Origin: an uncultured Clostridia bacterium
GTDB lineage: Bacteria; Bacillota; Clostridia; Christensenellales; Borkfalkiaceae
Assembly (NCBI GenBank): GCA_947088135.1
Contig: CAMUFJ010000010.1
Location: 1 to 46,203 of the forward strand
DNA: 46,203 nucleotides
Direction of reading: 5' to 3'
In this document: positions 35,031 through 41,762 of the stretch, in pieces
How positions within the stretch are numbered: position 1 is the stretch's first letter
How the letters are laid out: each line of letters opens with the position of its first letter
Position numbers and translations under genes: made by a program
The notes under the pieces: generated by a model
The model's input: only the letters and a program-made list of their open reading frames with translations
Database searches by the model: none
Told to the model about the DNA's origin: nothing

Positions 35031-35157
35031 TCACCTAAGCGTATCCGTACTTTTTGCGTTGCCGACGAAATTCGTAACAAACAGCCCGTCTACGACGCCG
35101 TATACGGAAGTGACGATCATCATAATGATAGACGGCAACGGCTACGCGTTCGCGCAT
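35031..35157 (-). pseudogene. Truncated, frameshifted MATE family efflux transporter
   Basis: In one frame the minus strand reads LPSIIMMIVTSVYGVVDGLF and then VTNFVGN, the first helix of MATE transporters, before a stop at 35031-35033. A ribosome binding site (GGGAGG) and ATG at 35157 are present but lie in a different frame, so a small indel separates start and body. Only about 40 of the usual 450 codons remain; homology is lost after NFVG. It is preceded by an intact promoter, leader and terminator, which makes it a remnant of a regulated efflux gene. Confidence 0.75.
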
Positions 35158-35193
35158 ATTCCGATCCTCCCGTTTGCCTGTCTTGGCGGATAT

Positions 35194-35231
35194 AAAAAAT
35201 GCGCCCGATTATTTTGCAATAACCGAGCGCA
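35194..35231 (-). terminator. Rho-independent terminator or attenuator upstream of the MATE remnant
   Basis: A 14-bp stem (35200-35213 with 35218-35231; two G-U pairs in the minus-strand RNA), GCAA tetraloop, followed by six T. It sits between the leader promoter and the MATE ribosome binding site. Confidence 0.85.
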
Positions 35232-35331
35232 CTCGACATCTTATCAGCTATGGGCGTTTCAGCCCGACCGCTGCGGCGGTCAGTTCTCCGATGACAGCTA
35301 TTTCATTTGCGCAAGCCGTTTCCACTTGCAA
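35194..35331 (-). ncRNA. Structured leader RNA, possible riboswitch or attenuator
   Basis: Predicted transcript of about 140 nt from the promoter at 35338-35366 to the terminator. Besides the terminator it can form GACCGC-CGCA-GCGGTC and GGGC-TGAAAC-GCCC hairpins, bracketed by TAGCTG/AGCTGA segments that can pair. The short frame through it (ending AAAVGLKRP) has no start or ribosome binding site. Position before a MATE gene suggests a ligand-responsive attenuator; the guanidine-IV (mepA) class is known upstream of MATE genes, but I cannot confirm a match. Confidence 0.5.
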
Positions 35332-35337
35332 GACGTT

Positions 35338-35366
35338 ATTTTAACGAACCCCTCCCGATAAGTCAA
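35338..35366 (-). promoter_or_regulatory. Promoter of the MATE leader RNA
   Basis: Minus strand -35 TTGACT (35361-35366), 17-bp spacer, -10 TAAAAT (35338-35343). Confidence 0.7.
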
Positions 35367-35401
35367 CTCTTTTCACGGGCTTAAAAAAATCTTTTTGCTT
35401 T

Positions 35402-35525
35402 TTATTCCTGACAAAGAATATAATTTGCATCCGCGTCCAACAGCTTACAAAGATTCGCTTTGCGACATCCCGCTTTCGCGAATTGCTTCTATAAGTCTTT
35501 TTTGAATTTGTTCTAACGTTATCAT
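35402..35525 (-). pseudogene. XRE regulator pseudogene with an 86-bp internal deletion
   Basis: The 5' part (MITLEQIQKRLIEAIRESGMSQ) and the 3' part (CKLLDADANYILCQE) match the two ends of the intact regulator at 35661-35870. The middle, including the recognition helix, is missing. The copy is 124 bp against 210 bp, a loss of 86 bp that also shifts the frame to an early TAA. Start context (AAGGTG) remains. Confidence 0.85.
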
Positions 35526-35553
35526 AGTACACCTTATTACAAGCGACGGATTT

Positions 35554-35628
35554 TTACTTTTTATTCTTTATATCTCTTCCGATCAGCTCGTCAAAATGAT
35601 CCGCTGATATTTGAGTTCTTCGCCATAG
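35554..35628 (-). other. Possible gene fragment, 24 codons without start
   Basis: A short minus-strand frame encoding LWRRTQISADHFDELIGRD and a Lys-rich end, closed by a TAA upstream and downstream. It has no start codon. It looks like the C-terminal tail of a small DNA-binding or excisionase-like protein, but this is a weak impression. It lies between the intact and the broken XRE genes. Confidence 0.25.
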
Positions 35629-35660
35629 TTAATCATTTTATCACCTGTCATGGGTAGTTT

Positions 35661-35870
35661 CTATTCTTGACAAAGCACGTAATTGGTATCTTCGTCCAAC
35701 AACTTACAAAGATTGGCAAGCGTGTCGAGTGCGGGCATATTCGTACCGTTTATGTAAGCGGAAACGGCTTGTTGGCTGATTCCCAGATATTTGGCGATTG
35801 CCGTTTGTGACATTCCGCTTTGCCGAATGACCTCTGCGATTCTTGCTTGAATTTGTTCTAACGTAATCAT
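35661..35870 (-). CDS. XRE/Cro-type helix-turn-helix regulator (69 aa)
   Basis: The helix-turn-helix reads MSQTAIAKYLGISQQAVSAYINGTNMP (residues about 20-46, shown here in two abutting parts: MSQTAIAKYLG, then ISQQAVSAYINGTNMP), followed by LDTLANLCKLLDEDTNYVLC, the usual C-terminal helix of small XRE repressors. I chose the ATG at 35870 (AGGA upstream). The in-frame ATG at 35900 overlaps the -10 of its own promoter. The divergent gene at 35991 and three related operators in between suggest an autoregulated repressor. Ends in Cys-Gln-Glu as does its broken paralogue. Confidence 0.9.
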   Translation of the reverse strand: MITLEQIQARIAEVIRQSGMSQTAIAKYLGISQQAVSAYINGTNMPALDTLANLCKLLDEDTNYVLCQE

Positions 35871-35895
35871 AGTAAATATCCTTTGGCGAATTTCA

Positions 35896-35923
35896 ATCAT
35901 ATATTACTATCATTGGTTGTAAA
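35896..35923 (-). promoter_or_regulatory. Promoter of the XRE regulator
   Basis: Minus strand -35 TTTACA (35918-35923), 16-bp spacer, -10 TATGAT (35896-35901). Operator O1 covers the spacer and part of the -35, as expected for autorepression. Confidence 0.6.
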
Positions 35924-35974
35924 ACACTTGACTTACAATTATTGATTGTGATAAAATACAACTAATAATAGTAA
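35904..35974. promoter_or_regulatory. Three related operator sites (O1, O2, O3) in the divergent intergenic region
   Basis: O1 35904-35921 (minus strand TACAACCAATGATAGTAA), O2 35934-35951 (TACAATTATTGATTGTGA), O3 35957-35974 (TACAACTAATAATAGTAA). They agree on TACAAYYAWTRATWGTRA. O1 and O3 face each other; O2 is nearly palindromic and fills exactly the 18-bp spacer of the rightward promoter. Centres are 30 and 23 bp apart. The likely ligand is the adjacent XRE protein. Confidence 0.75.
35928..35957 (+). promoter_or_regulatory. Promoter of the Cys-rich small protein
   Basis: -35 TTGACT (35928-35933), 18-bp spacer that is operator O2, -10 TAAAAT (35952-35957), whose last base is the first base of operator O3. 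Confidence 0.7.
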
Positions 35975-35990
35975 ACCAAAGGAGAAAAAG

Positions 35991-36299
35991 ATGTCGGACG
36001 CAAAATGTTTTCGCTGTGAATATTTCAAAGCATACTACACGAAGGGAAGGACGAATTTCAGCAAATTAGATATAGGGTTATGTACCAAAAAGAACGAAAC
36101 AATAGAGAAGCATTGCGAGTGCGAAAAGTTTCGTGTAAAATACTGCGGACGGTTCAACCGAAAACAGCTTGCGCTCGAAGCGCTGACGGAAAACATCAAT
36201 TTGTTTGCGGAAATCAAACAGATTTTAGAGGAGGACGACGAGGAATCGCTCGAAGAGCTTCTTTTCGAATACAACAGGCGAAAACGAAAAGGTTTGTGA
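35991..36299 (+). CDS. Small Cys-rich protein of unknown function (102 aa)
   Basis: AAAGGAG precedes the ATG. Cysteines at 6, 9, 31, 42, 44 and 52 (CFRC, GLC, HCEC, YC) suggest a zinc or iron-sulfur site in the first half. The second half is helical, ends in acidic EEDDEESLEELL and then NRRKRKGL. I do not recognise a family. It is divergent from the XRE repressor and controlled by the same operator set, so the two form a small regulator-plus-effector module. This could be part of a mobile-element remnant or a stress-response pair; neither is shown by sequence. Confidence 0.75.
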   Translation: MSDAKCFRCEYFKAYYTKGRTNFSKLDIGLCTKKNETIEKHCECEKFRVKYCGRFNRKQLALEALTENINLFAEIKQILEEDDEESLEELLFEYNRRKRKGL

Positions 36300-36310
36300 C
36301 GCTTTTCCTT

Positions 36311-36396
36311 GCCTTCCCCTCTTGAAGAGGGGAAGGCGTCGCCGCAGGTGACGAATGGAGAGTATCAGCCACAATTTTCTCCTCTCGAATGGAGGA
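36311..36396. repeat. Palindromic MITE-like intergenic element
   Basis: Begins with a 27-bp near-perfect palindrome (36311-36337; arms GCCTTCCCCTCTT and its complement around one base). A second imperfect stem GTCGCC-GCA-GGTGAC follows, then two copies of CGAATGGAG at 36352 and 36386. Short G/C-rich hairpin elements of this kind are dispersed in many gut Clostridia genomes; I infer the class from form only. Confidence 0.45.
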
Positions 36397-36405
36397 CATA
36401 GAAAA

Positions 36406-36439
36406 AAAGCGACCGATCGTAATTGCGATCGGTCGCTTT
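36406..36439 (-). terminator. Terminator of the tig-clpP-clpX operon
   Basis: An 11-bp perfect stem (36409-36419 with 36426-36436) extended by A-T pairs, 6-nt loop, and in the minus direction a run of seven T. It starts 15 bp past the clpX stop. Confidence 0.92.
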
Positions 36440-36453
36440 GTATCCGAAAAATT

Positions 36454-37737
36454 TTAAGCCGAGCGTTTGTAGATCAGGCGGGGTTTTGCACCGCTTTCCA
36501 CGCACTCGCGCGTAATGACGACCTCCGACACGTTTTTCTCCGTGGGGATATCGTACATGACGTCCGTCATCAGGCTCTCGATAATGGTGCGAAGTCCGCG
36601 CGCGCCCGTCTTTAAACGAATGGCGGTGTTTGCGATCTCGCGCACGGCGTCGTCCTCTACCGTGAGCTTTACGCCGTCCATGCCCACAAGCTTTTGGAAC
36701 TGCTTGATAATAGCGTTCTTGGGCTTGGTGAGAATATTGACGAGCGCCTCCTCGTCGAGCGCCTGTAAGCTGACGGTAATGGGCACGCGCCCGACGAACT
36801 CGGGAATCAGCCCGAATTTCGTAAGATCCTGCGGTTTCACCTCTTCCAAAAGGGTGTAGTCCACCTCGTTTTCGCCGAGCTTCACCTTGCTCCCGAAGCC
36901 CAAGCCCGAATCGTCCTTTCTCGCGCCGACGATCTTATCGAGCCCGACGAACGCGCCTCCGCAAATGAAGAGGATATTCGTGGTATCGATGCGCATACAG
37001 TCCTGTTGAGGGTGCTTTCTTCCGCCCTGCGGGGGAACGTTGGCAACCGTGCTTTCAATGATTTTCAAAAGCGCCTGCTGCACGCCCTCGCCTGAAACGT
37101 CGCGCGTGATGGAAACGTTCTCGCTCTTGCGGGCGATCTTGTCGATCTCGTCGATATAGATGATGCCCCTCTGCGCGCGCTCGATATCGAAGTCTGCGTT
37201 TTGGATGAGTTTTAACAAAATATTTTCCACGTCCTCGCCGACGTAGCCTGCTTCCGTTAAGGTGGTAGCGTCGCTGGTCGCGAACGGAACGTTCAAAATT
37301 CTCGCAAGGGTGCGGGCAAGAAGGGTTTTTCCGCTTCCCGTAGGCCCTAAAAGCAAAATATTGCTCTTTTCGATCTCGACTTCGTCGTCGTCCCGTTTTT
37401 TCGCGGACGCGTCCTGCGCGCCCTGCTCGTGATTTTTAGGCGTAACCATGGCGTTGATCCGCTTGTAATGGTTGTAAACCGCTACGGAAAGCACCCTCTT
37501 TGCCTTGTCCTGCCCGACGATATACTTATCGAGCTCCGCCTTGATTTCGGTGGGCTTCTTTAAGGGCACGAGATCGGAATCGGAGCCCGAAGAGGGCGTC
37601 TTGGCAAGCATATCGTTGCACAGCGCCACGCACTCGTCGCAAATGGAAACCCCGTCGGGCCCCGCGATGAGCTTCTTCGTCTTGGATTTTTCCTTTCCGC
37701 AAAAGGAACAATATTGTTCGTATCTGTTATTCGCCAT
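36454..37737 (-). CDS. clpX: ATP-dependent Clp protease ATP-binding subunit ClpX
   Basis: N-terminal zinc-binding domain (CSFCGKEK and ICDECVALCND, residues 10-43) identifies ClpX rather than other Clp ATPases. The AAA+ domain has Walker A LLGPTGSGKTLLA, Walker B IIYIDEIDK and the LxxGARGLRTIIE sensor-2 region near the end. Length of 427 residues is normal. ClpX hexamers unfold tagged proteins and feed them into ClpP. It is the third gene of the classic tig-clpP-clpX order, 56 bp after clpP, with GGAGG in the gap. The loop linking to ClpP reads KIVGARK-DDSGLGFGS, the region where the IGF-type loop is found. Confidence 0.98.
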   Translation of the reverse strand: MANNRYEQYCSFCGKEKSKTKKLIAGPDGVSICDECVALCNDMLAKTPSSGSDSDLVPLKKPTEIKAELDKYIVGQDKAKRVLSVAVYNHYKRINAMVTPKNHEQGAQDASAKKRDDDEVEIEKSNILLLGPTGSGKTLLARTLARILNVPFATSDATTLTEAGYVGEDVENILLKLIQNADFDIERAQRGIIYIDEIDKIARKSENVSITRDVSGEGVQQALLKIIESTVANVPPQGGRKHPQQDCMRIDTTNILFICGGAFVGLDKIVGARKDDSGLGFGSKVKLGENEVDYTLLEEVKPQDLTKFGLIPEFVGRVPITVSLQALDEEALVNILTKPKNAIIKQFQKLVGMDGVKLTVEDDAVREIANTAIRLKTGARGLRTIIESLMTDVMYDIPTEKNVSEVVITRECVESGAKPRLIYKRSA

Positions 37738-37793
37738 TTCGGCATGACCTCCTTATAGCCAGCCGTTCGGGAATCAACCCCGAACGGTCGGGA

Positions 37794-38387
37794 TCACCGC
37801 TTCGTATAAACCTTGTCGATCAACCCGTAGGCGAGCGCTTGATCGGCTGTCAAATAATTGTCGCGGTCGGTATCCTGCTCGATGATTTGAATGGGCTTGC
37901 CCGTATTTTCGGCAAGAATCTTGTTCATCTTCGCTTTGATGCGGAGAATGTGCTCCGCCTGAATTTTAATGTCGCTTGCTTGTCCCTGCGCGCCGCCGAG
38001 GGGCTGATGGATCATGATTTCGCTGTTTTTGAGCGCATAACGTTTCCCGCGCGCGCCCGAGGAAAGCAAAAACGCACCCATCGACGCCGCCAATCCGATG
38101 CAAATGGTGGAAACGTCGCACTTGATATAATTCATGGTGTCGTAAATCGCCATCCCTGCGGATACGGAACCGCCGGGGCTGTTGATATAAAGACTGATGT
38201 CCTTAGACGGGTCTTTGCCCTCCAAGTAGATGAGCTGAGCCACAACGGTGTTTGCAACCGCGTCGTCGATCTCTCCGCTCAGGAAGATGATGCGATCCTC
38301 CAAAAGGCGGGAATACAGGTCGTAGCTTCTCTCTCCGCCCGAAGTGCGCTCTACAACGTAAGGAATTAGCACGTTCTTTTCCTGCAT
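37794..38387 (-). CDS. clpP: ATP-dependent Clp protease proteolytic subunit ClpP
   Basis: 197 residues, the usual size. Catalytic triad visible: Ser in GLAASMGAFLL, His in IMIHQPLGG, Asp in EQDTDRDNY. The N-terminal VLIPYVVERTSGGERSYDIY-type start (here SYDLYSRLLEDRIIFL) is typical. The ATG at 38387 has AAGGAG upstream. It forms the tetradecameric chamber served by ClpX, whose gene follows. The trigger factor gene ends 16 bp upstream, so all three are co-transcribed. Confidence 0.98.
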   Translation of the reverse strand: MQEKNVLIPYVVERTSGGERSYDLYSRLLEDRIIFLSGEIDDAVANTVVAQLIYLEGKDPSKDISLYINSPGGSVSAGMAIYDTMNYIKCDVSTICIGLAASMGAFLLSSGARGKRYALKNSEIMIHQPLGGAQGQASDIKIQAEHILRIKAKMNKILAENTGKPIQIIEQDTDRDNYLTADQALAYGLIDKVYTKR

Positions 38388-38403
38388 GATGATTCTCCTT
38401 ATC

Positions 38404-39930
38404 TTAGTCGGCTTTCACGGTTTTCTTCGCGGCGGGCTTCTTGGCGGCGGGTTTCTCTTCCGCGCCTTCCGCTTTTGCCGCGGGCTTTTTCGCAGCGGGC
38501 TTCTTGGCGGCGGGTTTCTCTTCCGCGCCTTCCGCTTTCGCCGCGGGCTTTTTCGCAGCGGGTTTCTTTGCGGCGGGTTTCTCTTCCGCGCCCTCCGCCT
38601 TCTTGGCGGCAGGCTTCTTCGCGCCCGCTTTTTCCTCTTTATAGAGCACCATTTCGTTGTTCGCCATCAGGAAATCGAACAGCTTGGTAACTTTGATGTC
38701 GCTCTCGATGTACTCGAACTGACGGGGATCCATCGACTTTTTGTACGTTTCCGCATCCTTGCCGACGCTTGCCGCCTGTTCCTTCACCTTTGCTTCGATC
38801 TCTTTCGCGCTCGCCGTGATCTTTTCGACCTCGATGATCTTTTCCACGATGAGCTGGTTGAGCACCGTGCGGCGCGCCTCTTCCTCGAAATTCTTCTTGT
38901 ACTCGTCGCGCGTCGTGCCGATGTAGGAGAGATAGTCCTCCATACGAATCCCCTGATAGCTGAGGTTATACTCCATTCTCTGCATGGAAGCGTCCTCTTG
39001 CTTCTCGATCATCGCGTCGGGGATCTCCGCCGAAGCCGTCTTGGCGATCTCGGCGATGATTGCGTTCTCCGTTTCGTTGCGGGAACGGGAAGCCGCGTTT
39101 CTCTCCAAACGCTCGCGCACCTTCGCGCGGTAAGCGTCCATATTCTCACTGCCGAGCTTCTTGGCGAACTCGTCGTCCAAGGGCGCGAGCTTGCTCTCGG
39201 TAAGTTTGTGAAGGGTCACGGTGAAAATCGCCTCTTTCCCCTTCAAATCCTCCGCCTGATAGTCCTCGGGGAAGGTAACGGGAATGTCCTTGGTTTCGCC
39301 GACGTTCATGCCCACGACCTGCTCCTCGAAGCCGGGGATAAATTGATGAGAACCGAGCGTCAGATCGAAACCCTTCGCCGAACCTCCGTCGAACTCCTTC
39401 CCGTCGATCTTGCCGACGAAATCGATCTTGGCGACGTCCTTCATTTTCGCGGGTCTGCCCGTCGCTTCGCCCTTTTCGGCGATGCGCTCGCGGGTGGACT
39501 CGATGTCCGCATCCACGTCGGCGTCCGTAACAGTATATTCAAACTTGTTGATTTTTATACCCTTGTACTGACCGATCTTCACGTCGGGCTTTACGGGCGT
39601 TACCGCTACGAGCACCACTTTCTCGTCGGAAAGTTCCTCCACGGAGAGAGAGGGATCGCCCACGGCGGTGAAGTCCTTCTTTTTCTCTTGAAGCACGGTG
39701 CCGTAGTGCTCGGAGAACAGTTCGTTGAGCGCGTCTTCATAGAACAGCCCTTTCCCGTAGTAAAGCTCGAGAACGTGCTTGGGCGCTTTCCCCTTGCGGA
39801 AGCCGTTCACGGAATACCGCTTGCGGTTGGCAAGATACGCTTTGTCGTTCGCCTGCGCCCACTCGTCGCGGGAAAAGGTCATAGTGATTTTAACGGTGCT
39901 TTTTTCAGCAGTTGCAACTTCGTACTTCAT
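38404..39930 (-). CDS. tig: Trigger factor with Lys/Ala/Pro-rich C-terminal extension (508 aa)
   Basis: The ATG at 39930 (CAGGAG upstream) begins MKYEVATAEKSTVKI. The ribosome-docking signature GFRKGKAP is near residue 45. The FKBP-type peptidyl-prolyl isomerase domain is about 150-240 (IDFVGKIDGKEFDGG, FIPGFEEQVVGMNVGE), followed by the helical chaperone domain to about 435. The remaining about 70 residues are a basic tail of KPAAKK and AEGAEEK units, absent from ordinary trigger factors (about 430 residues). The tail resembles histone H1-like sequences. Cytoplasmic chaperone at the ribosome exit tunnel. The promoter region shows an extended -10 with a palindrome over the start site. Confidence 0.96.
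   Translation of the reverse strand: MKYEVATAEKSTVKITMTFSRDEWAQANDKAYLANRKRYSVNGFRKGKAPKHVLELYYGKGLFYEDALNELFSEHYGTVLQEKKKDFTAVGDPSLSVEELSDEKVVLVAVTPVKPDVKIGQYKGIKINKFEYTVTDADVDADIESTRERIAEKGEATGRPAKMKDVAKIDFVGKIDGKEFDGGSAKGFDLTLGSHQFIPGFEEQVVGMNVGETKDIPVTFPEDYQAEDLKGKEAIFTVTLHKLTESKLAPLDDEFAKKLGSENMDAYRAKVRERLERNAASRSRNETENAIIAEIAKTASAEIPDAMIEKQEDASMQRMEYNLSYQGIRMEDYLSYIGTTRDEYKKNFEEEARRTVLNQLIVEKIIEVEKITASAKEIEAKVKEQAASVGKDAETYKKSMDPRQFEYIESDIKVTKLFDFLMANNEMVLYKEEKAGAKKPAAKKAEGAEEKPAAKKPAAKKPAAKAEGAEEKPAAKKPAAKKPAAKAEGAEEKPAAKKPAAKKTVKAD
38431..38625 (-). repeat. 63-bp in-frame tandem repeat in the tig 3' end
   Basis: The segment GTTTCTCTTCCGCGCC recurs at 38451, 38514 and 38577, a period of 63 bp or 21 residues (EGAEEKPAAKKPAAKKPAAKA type). 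About two and a half units; the terminal one is shorter. Confidence 0.88.
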
Positions 39931-39960
39931 GTTTTTACTCCTGTACAGTTCAAGTTTATA

Positions 39961-39983
39961 ATATCGTACGATATATTTTAGCA
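39961..39983 (-). promoter_or_regulatory. Extended -10 promoter and 14-bp palindrome upstream of tig
   Basis: Minus strand TGCTAAAAT (39975-39983) is an extended -10; no good -35 is seen. Directly downstream, over the expected start site, lies the perfect palindrome ATATCGTACGATAT (39961-39974), a possible operator. Confidence 0.5.
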
Positions 39984-40012
39984 TATCGCACGCCAAAAAG
40001 AAAGCGTTTTTA

Positions 40013-40041
40013 TTTACATTTTTGCTATTTTGCGGTATAAT
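40013..40041 (+). promoter_or_regulatory. Promoter of rqcH
   Basis: -35 TTTACA (40013-40018), 17-bp spacer, -10 TATAAT (40036-40041), with a leader of about 24 nt to the ATG at 40072. Confidence 0.82.
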
Positions 40042-40071
40042 CGAGGTGAAAATAACTTTTGGGAGCCCGCT

Positions 40072-41700
40072 ATGCCGCAGGACGCATTCACTCTTCGCCG
40101 CAACGCACTCGAACTCAACGAGGCGCTGCGGGGAGGAAGAATCAACAAAATCAACCAACCCGAAAAGGAAGAACTCTCCCTTCTTATATACACGGGAAAA
40201 CGCACCGTAAAACTCGTGCTCAACGTAAACGCTTCCGATTGCGGCGTTTATTTTTCGGAAGCGGAACAGGAAAACCCTCTCGTTGCGCCCAATTTCTGTA
40301 TGCTTCTGCGCAAACACTTACAGGGCGCGGAGATCTTAGAGGTCGCCCAAGTCGGCTTCGAACGCATTCTCATGATCCGCCTCGGCTGCACCTCCGACTT
40401 CTCTTCCTGCGAACGGGTGCTCTACTGCGAGATCATGGGGAAGTATTCCAACTTGATTTTAACGGAGAACGGAACGATCATGGGCGCGCTCAAAACCGCG
40501 TCGCTCGACGCCGGCTGTAAGCGCATGATCTTCGCGGGGGTCAAATACGCCCTTCCCGCCCCGCAGGATAAAATAGACCCGCGCGATTTAGAGGCGCTGA
40601 AAAGCGCGCTCGCAGGCGAAGAGGGCAACGCGCGCTTTTTGTTTATGCGGGTCGCGGGGCTCGCTCCTTGTACGGCGGAAAAAATCGCCGAAAGCTACCG
40701 CGGAGGAGATTACGCCTCCCACGTGCAAAATTTTATTTTTCAAAGCCCCACCGTGCCCTATCTCGTCCTGCGCGACGGAAAACCCGCCGATTTTACCGCG
40801 TACGCCGTGGAAGACGGGCTTCCCTGCGAGAGCCTTTCCGACGCGCAATGCCGATTTTACACGCGCAAGCGGGAGAAAAAAGACCTCGACGCGCTCACGC
40901 GCAAACTTTCGTCCGCCGTTTCCGCCATCGCCAAAAAACAGGAAAAACGGCTGGCACAGATTTTCGAACGCCGGCGCGACTGCGCCGACGCGGAAAGCAA
41001 CCGCGTGAAAGGAGAGCTTTTGACGGCGAATTTATATCTGCTGGAACGAGGCATGAAGGAATGCGAGCTCGACAACTACTACGACGGGAGCAAGCTGAAA
41101 ATCGCGCTCGACCCTACTCTCCCCCCCGCCAAGAACGCGCAAGTTTATTATAAAAAGTACCGCAAGCAAAAGCGCACGCTCGAAGTCCTCGCACCGCAGG
41201 AAGAGGAGGTGCGCGCCGAGCTCGACTATGCGGAAAGCTTGCTCGCCTTCATTTCCGCCGCCGCGGGCAAGGAAGATTTGAAATGCGTGGAGGAAGAGCT
41301 TTTTTCCGCAGGCATTTTAAAAGCCCCGCGCGAAAAAACACGCAAGAAGAAAGAAGAAAGTTCCTTCCGCGCCTTTGAAAAAGACGGCTTCCGCATTTTG
41401 GCGGGGCGGAACAATTTGCAAAACGACAAGCTTTTAAAGACGGGCTCGCCAAACGATTTATGGTTGCACGCGCAAAAGTATCATTCCTGTCACGTGCTGA
41501 TCAAGACGGAGGGACGCGCCGTGCCGGACGAAGTGTTGCTGTTTGCGGCGGAAGTTTGCGCGCGGTATTCGAGCGGCAAGGGCGACAGGATCCCGATCGA
41601 CTACTGCCCCTTGAAGCACGTGAAAAAACCGCCTAAGACAAAAGCGGGCTTTGTGGTGTACAACGAATATAAAACTCTGCTCGTTACTCCGCAATCGTAA
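40072..41700 (+). CDS. rqcH: Rqc2 homologue RqcH (NFACT family ribosome quality control factor)
   Basis: Start at 40072 with GGGAG upstream; the upstream TTG at 40030 overlaps the promoter. MPQDAFTLRRNALELNEAL is the typical NFACT-N start. The NFACT-N domain (1 to about 180) contains the two-residue motif usually read Asp-Arg, here Glu-Arg in VGFERILMIRL. A helix-hairpin-helix region (about 195-235), a long coiled coil (about 270-400) and the C-terminal NFACT-R domain (PNDLWLHAQKYHSCHVLI, near 465) follow. RqcH binds stalled 50S subunits with peptidyl-tRNA and recruits tRNA-Ala to add alanine tails. At 542 residues the length is normal. Divergent from tig, convergent with hpt. Confidence 0.95.
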   Translation: MPQDAFTLRRNALELNEALRGGRINKINQPEKEELSLLIYTGKRTVKLVLNVNASDCGVYFSEAEQENPLVAPNFCMLLRKHLQGAEILEVAQVGFERILMIRLGCTSDFSSCERVLYCEIMGKYSNLILTENGTIMGALKTASLDAGCKRMIFAGVKYALPAPQDKIDPRDLEALKSALAGEEGNARFLFMRVAGLAPCTAEKIAESYRGGDYASHVQNFIFQSPTVPYLVLRDGKPADFTAYAVEDGLPCESLSDAQCRFYTRKREKKDLDALTRKLSSAVSAIAKKQEKRLAQIFERRRDCADAESNRVKGELLTANLYLLERGMKECELDNYYDGSKLKIALDPTLPPAKNAQVYYKKYRKQKRTLEVLAPQEEEVRAELDYAESLLAFISAAAGKEDLKCVEEELFSAGILKAPREKTRKKKEESSFRAFEKDGFRILAGRNNLQNDKLLKTGSPNDLWLHAQKYHSCHVLIKTEGRAVPDEVLLFAAEVCARYSSGKGDRIPIDYCPLKHVKKPPKTKAGFVVYNEYKTLLVTPQS

Positions 41701-41718
41701 GACTTGCCGAACAAAACC

Positions 41719-41751
41719 GAAACCCTCCTGCGTACTCCGCGGGAGGGTTTT
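41719..41751 (+). terminator. Terminator between rqcH and hpt
   Basis: A 10-bp stem (CCCTCCTGCG with CGCGGGAGGG, one T-G pair), 5-nt loop, extended by AA/TT pairs and followed by TTTT. A-rich sequence on the other side makes it plausible for hpt as well. Confidence 0.85.
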
Positions 41752-41762
41752 CCATTTCGGAT

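Noticed and set aside
35059..35361. Plus-strand frame of 100 codons in the MATE scar
   Set aside because: It is antisense to the MATE remnant, the leader terminator and the leader RNA; no ribosome binding site.
35661..36299. Toxin-antitoxin pair (XRE regulator plus small protein)
   Set aside because: The genes are divergent rather than in one operon and the Cys-rich protein resembles no known toxin; left as regulator plus unknown effector.
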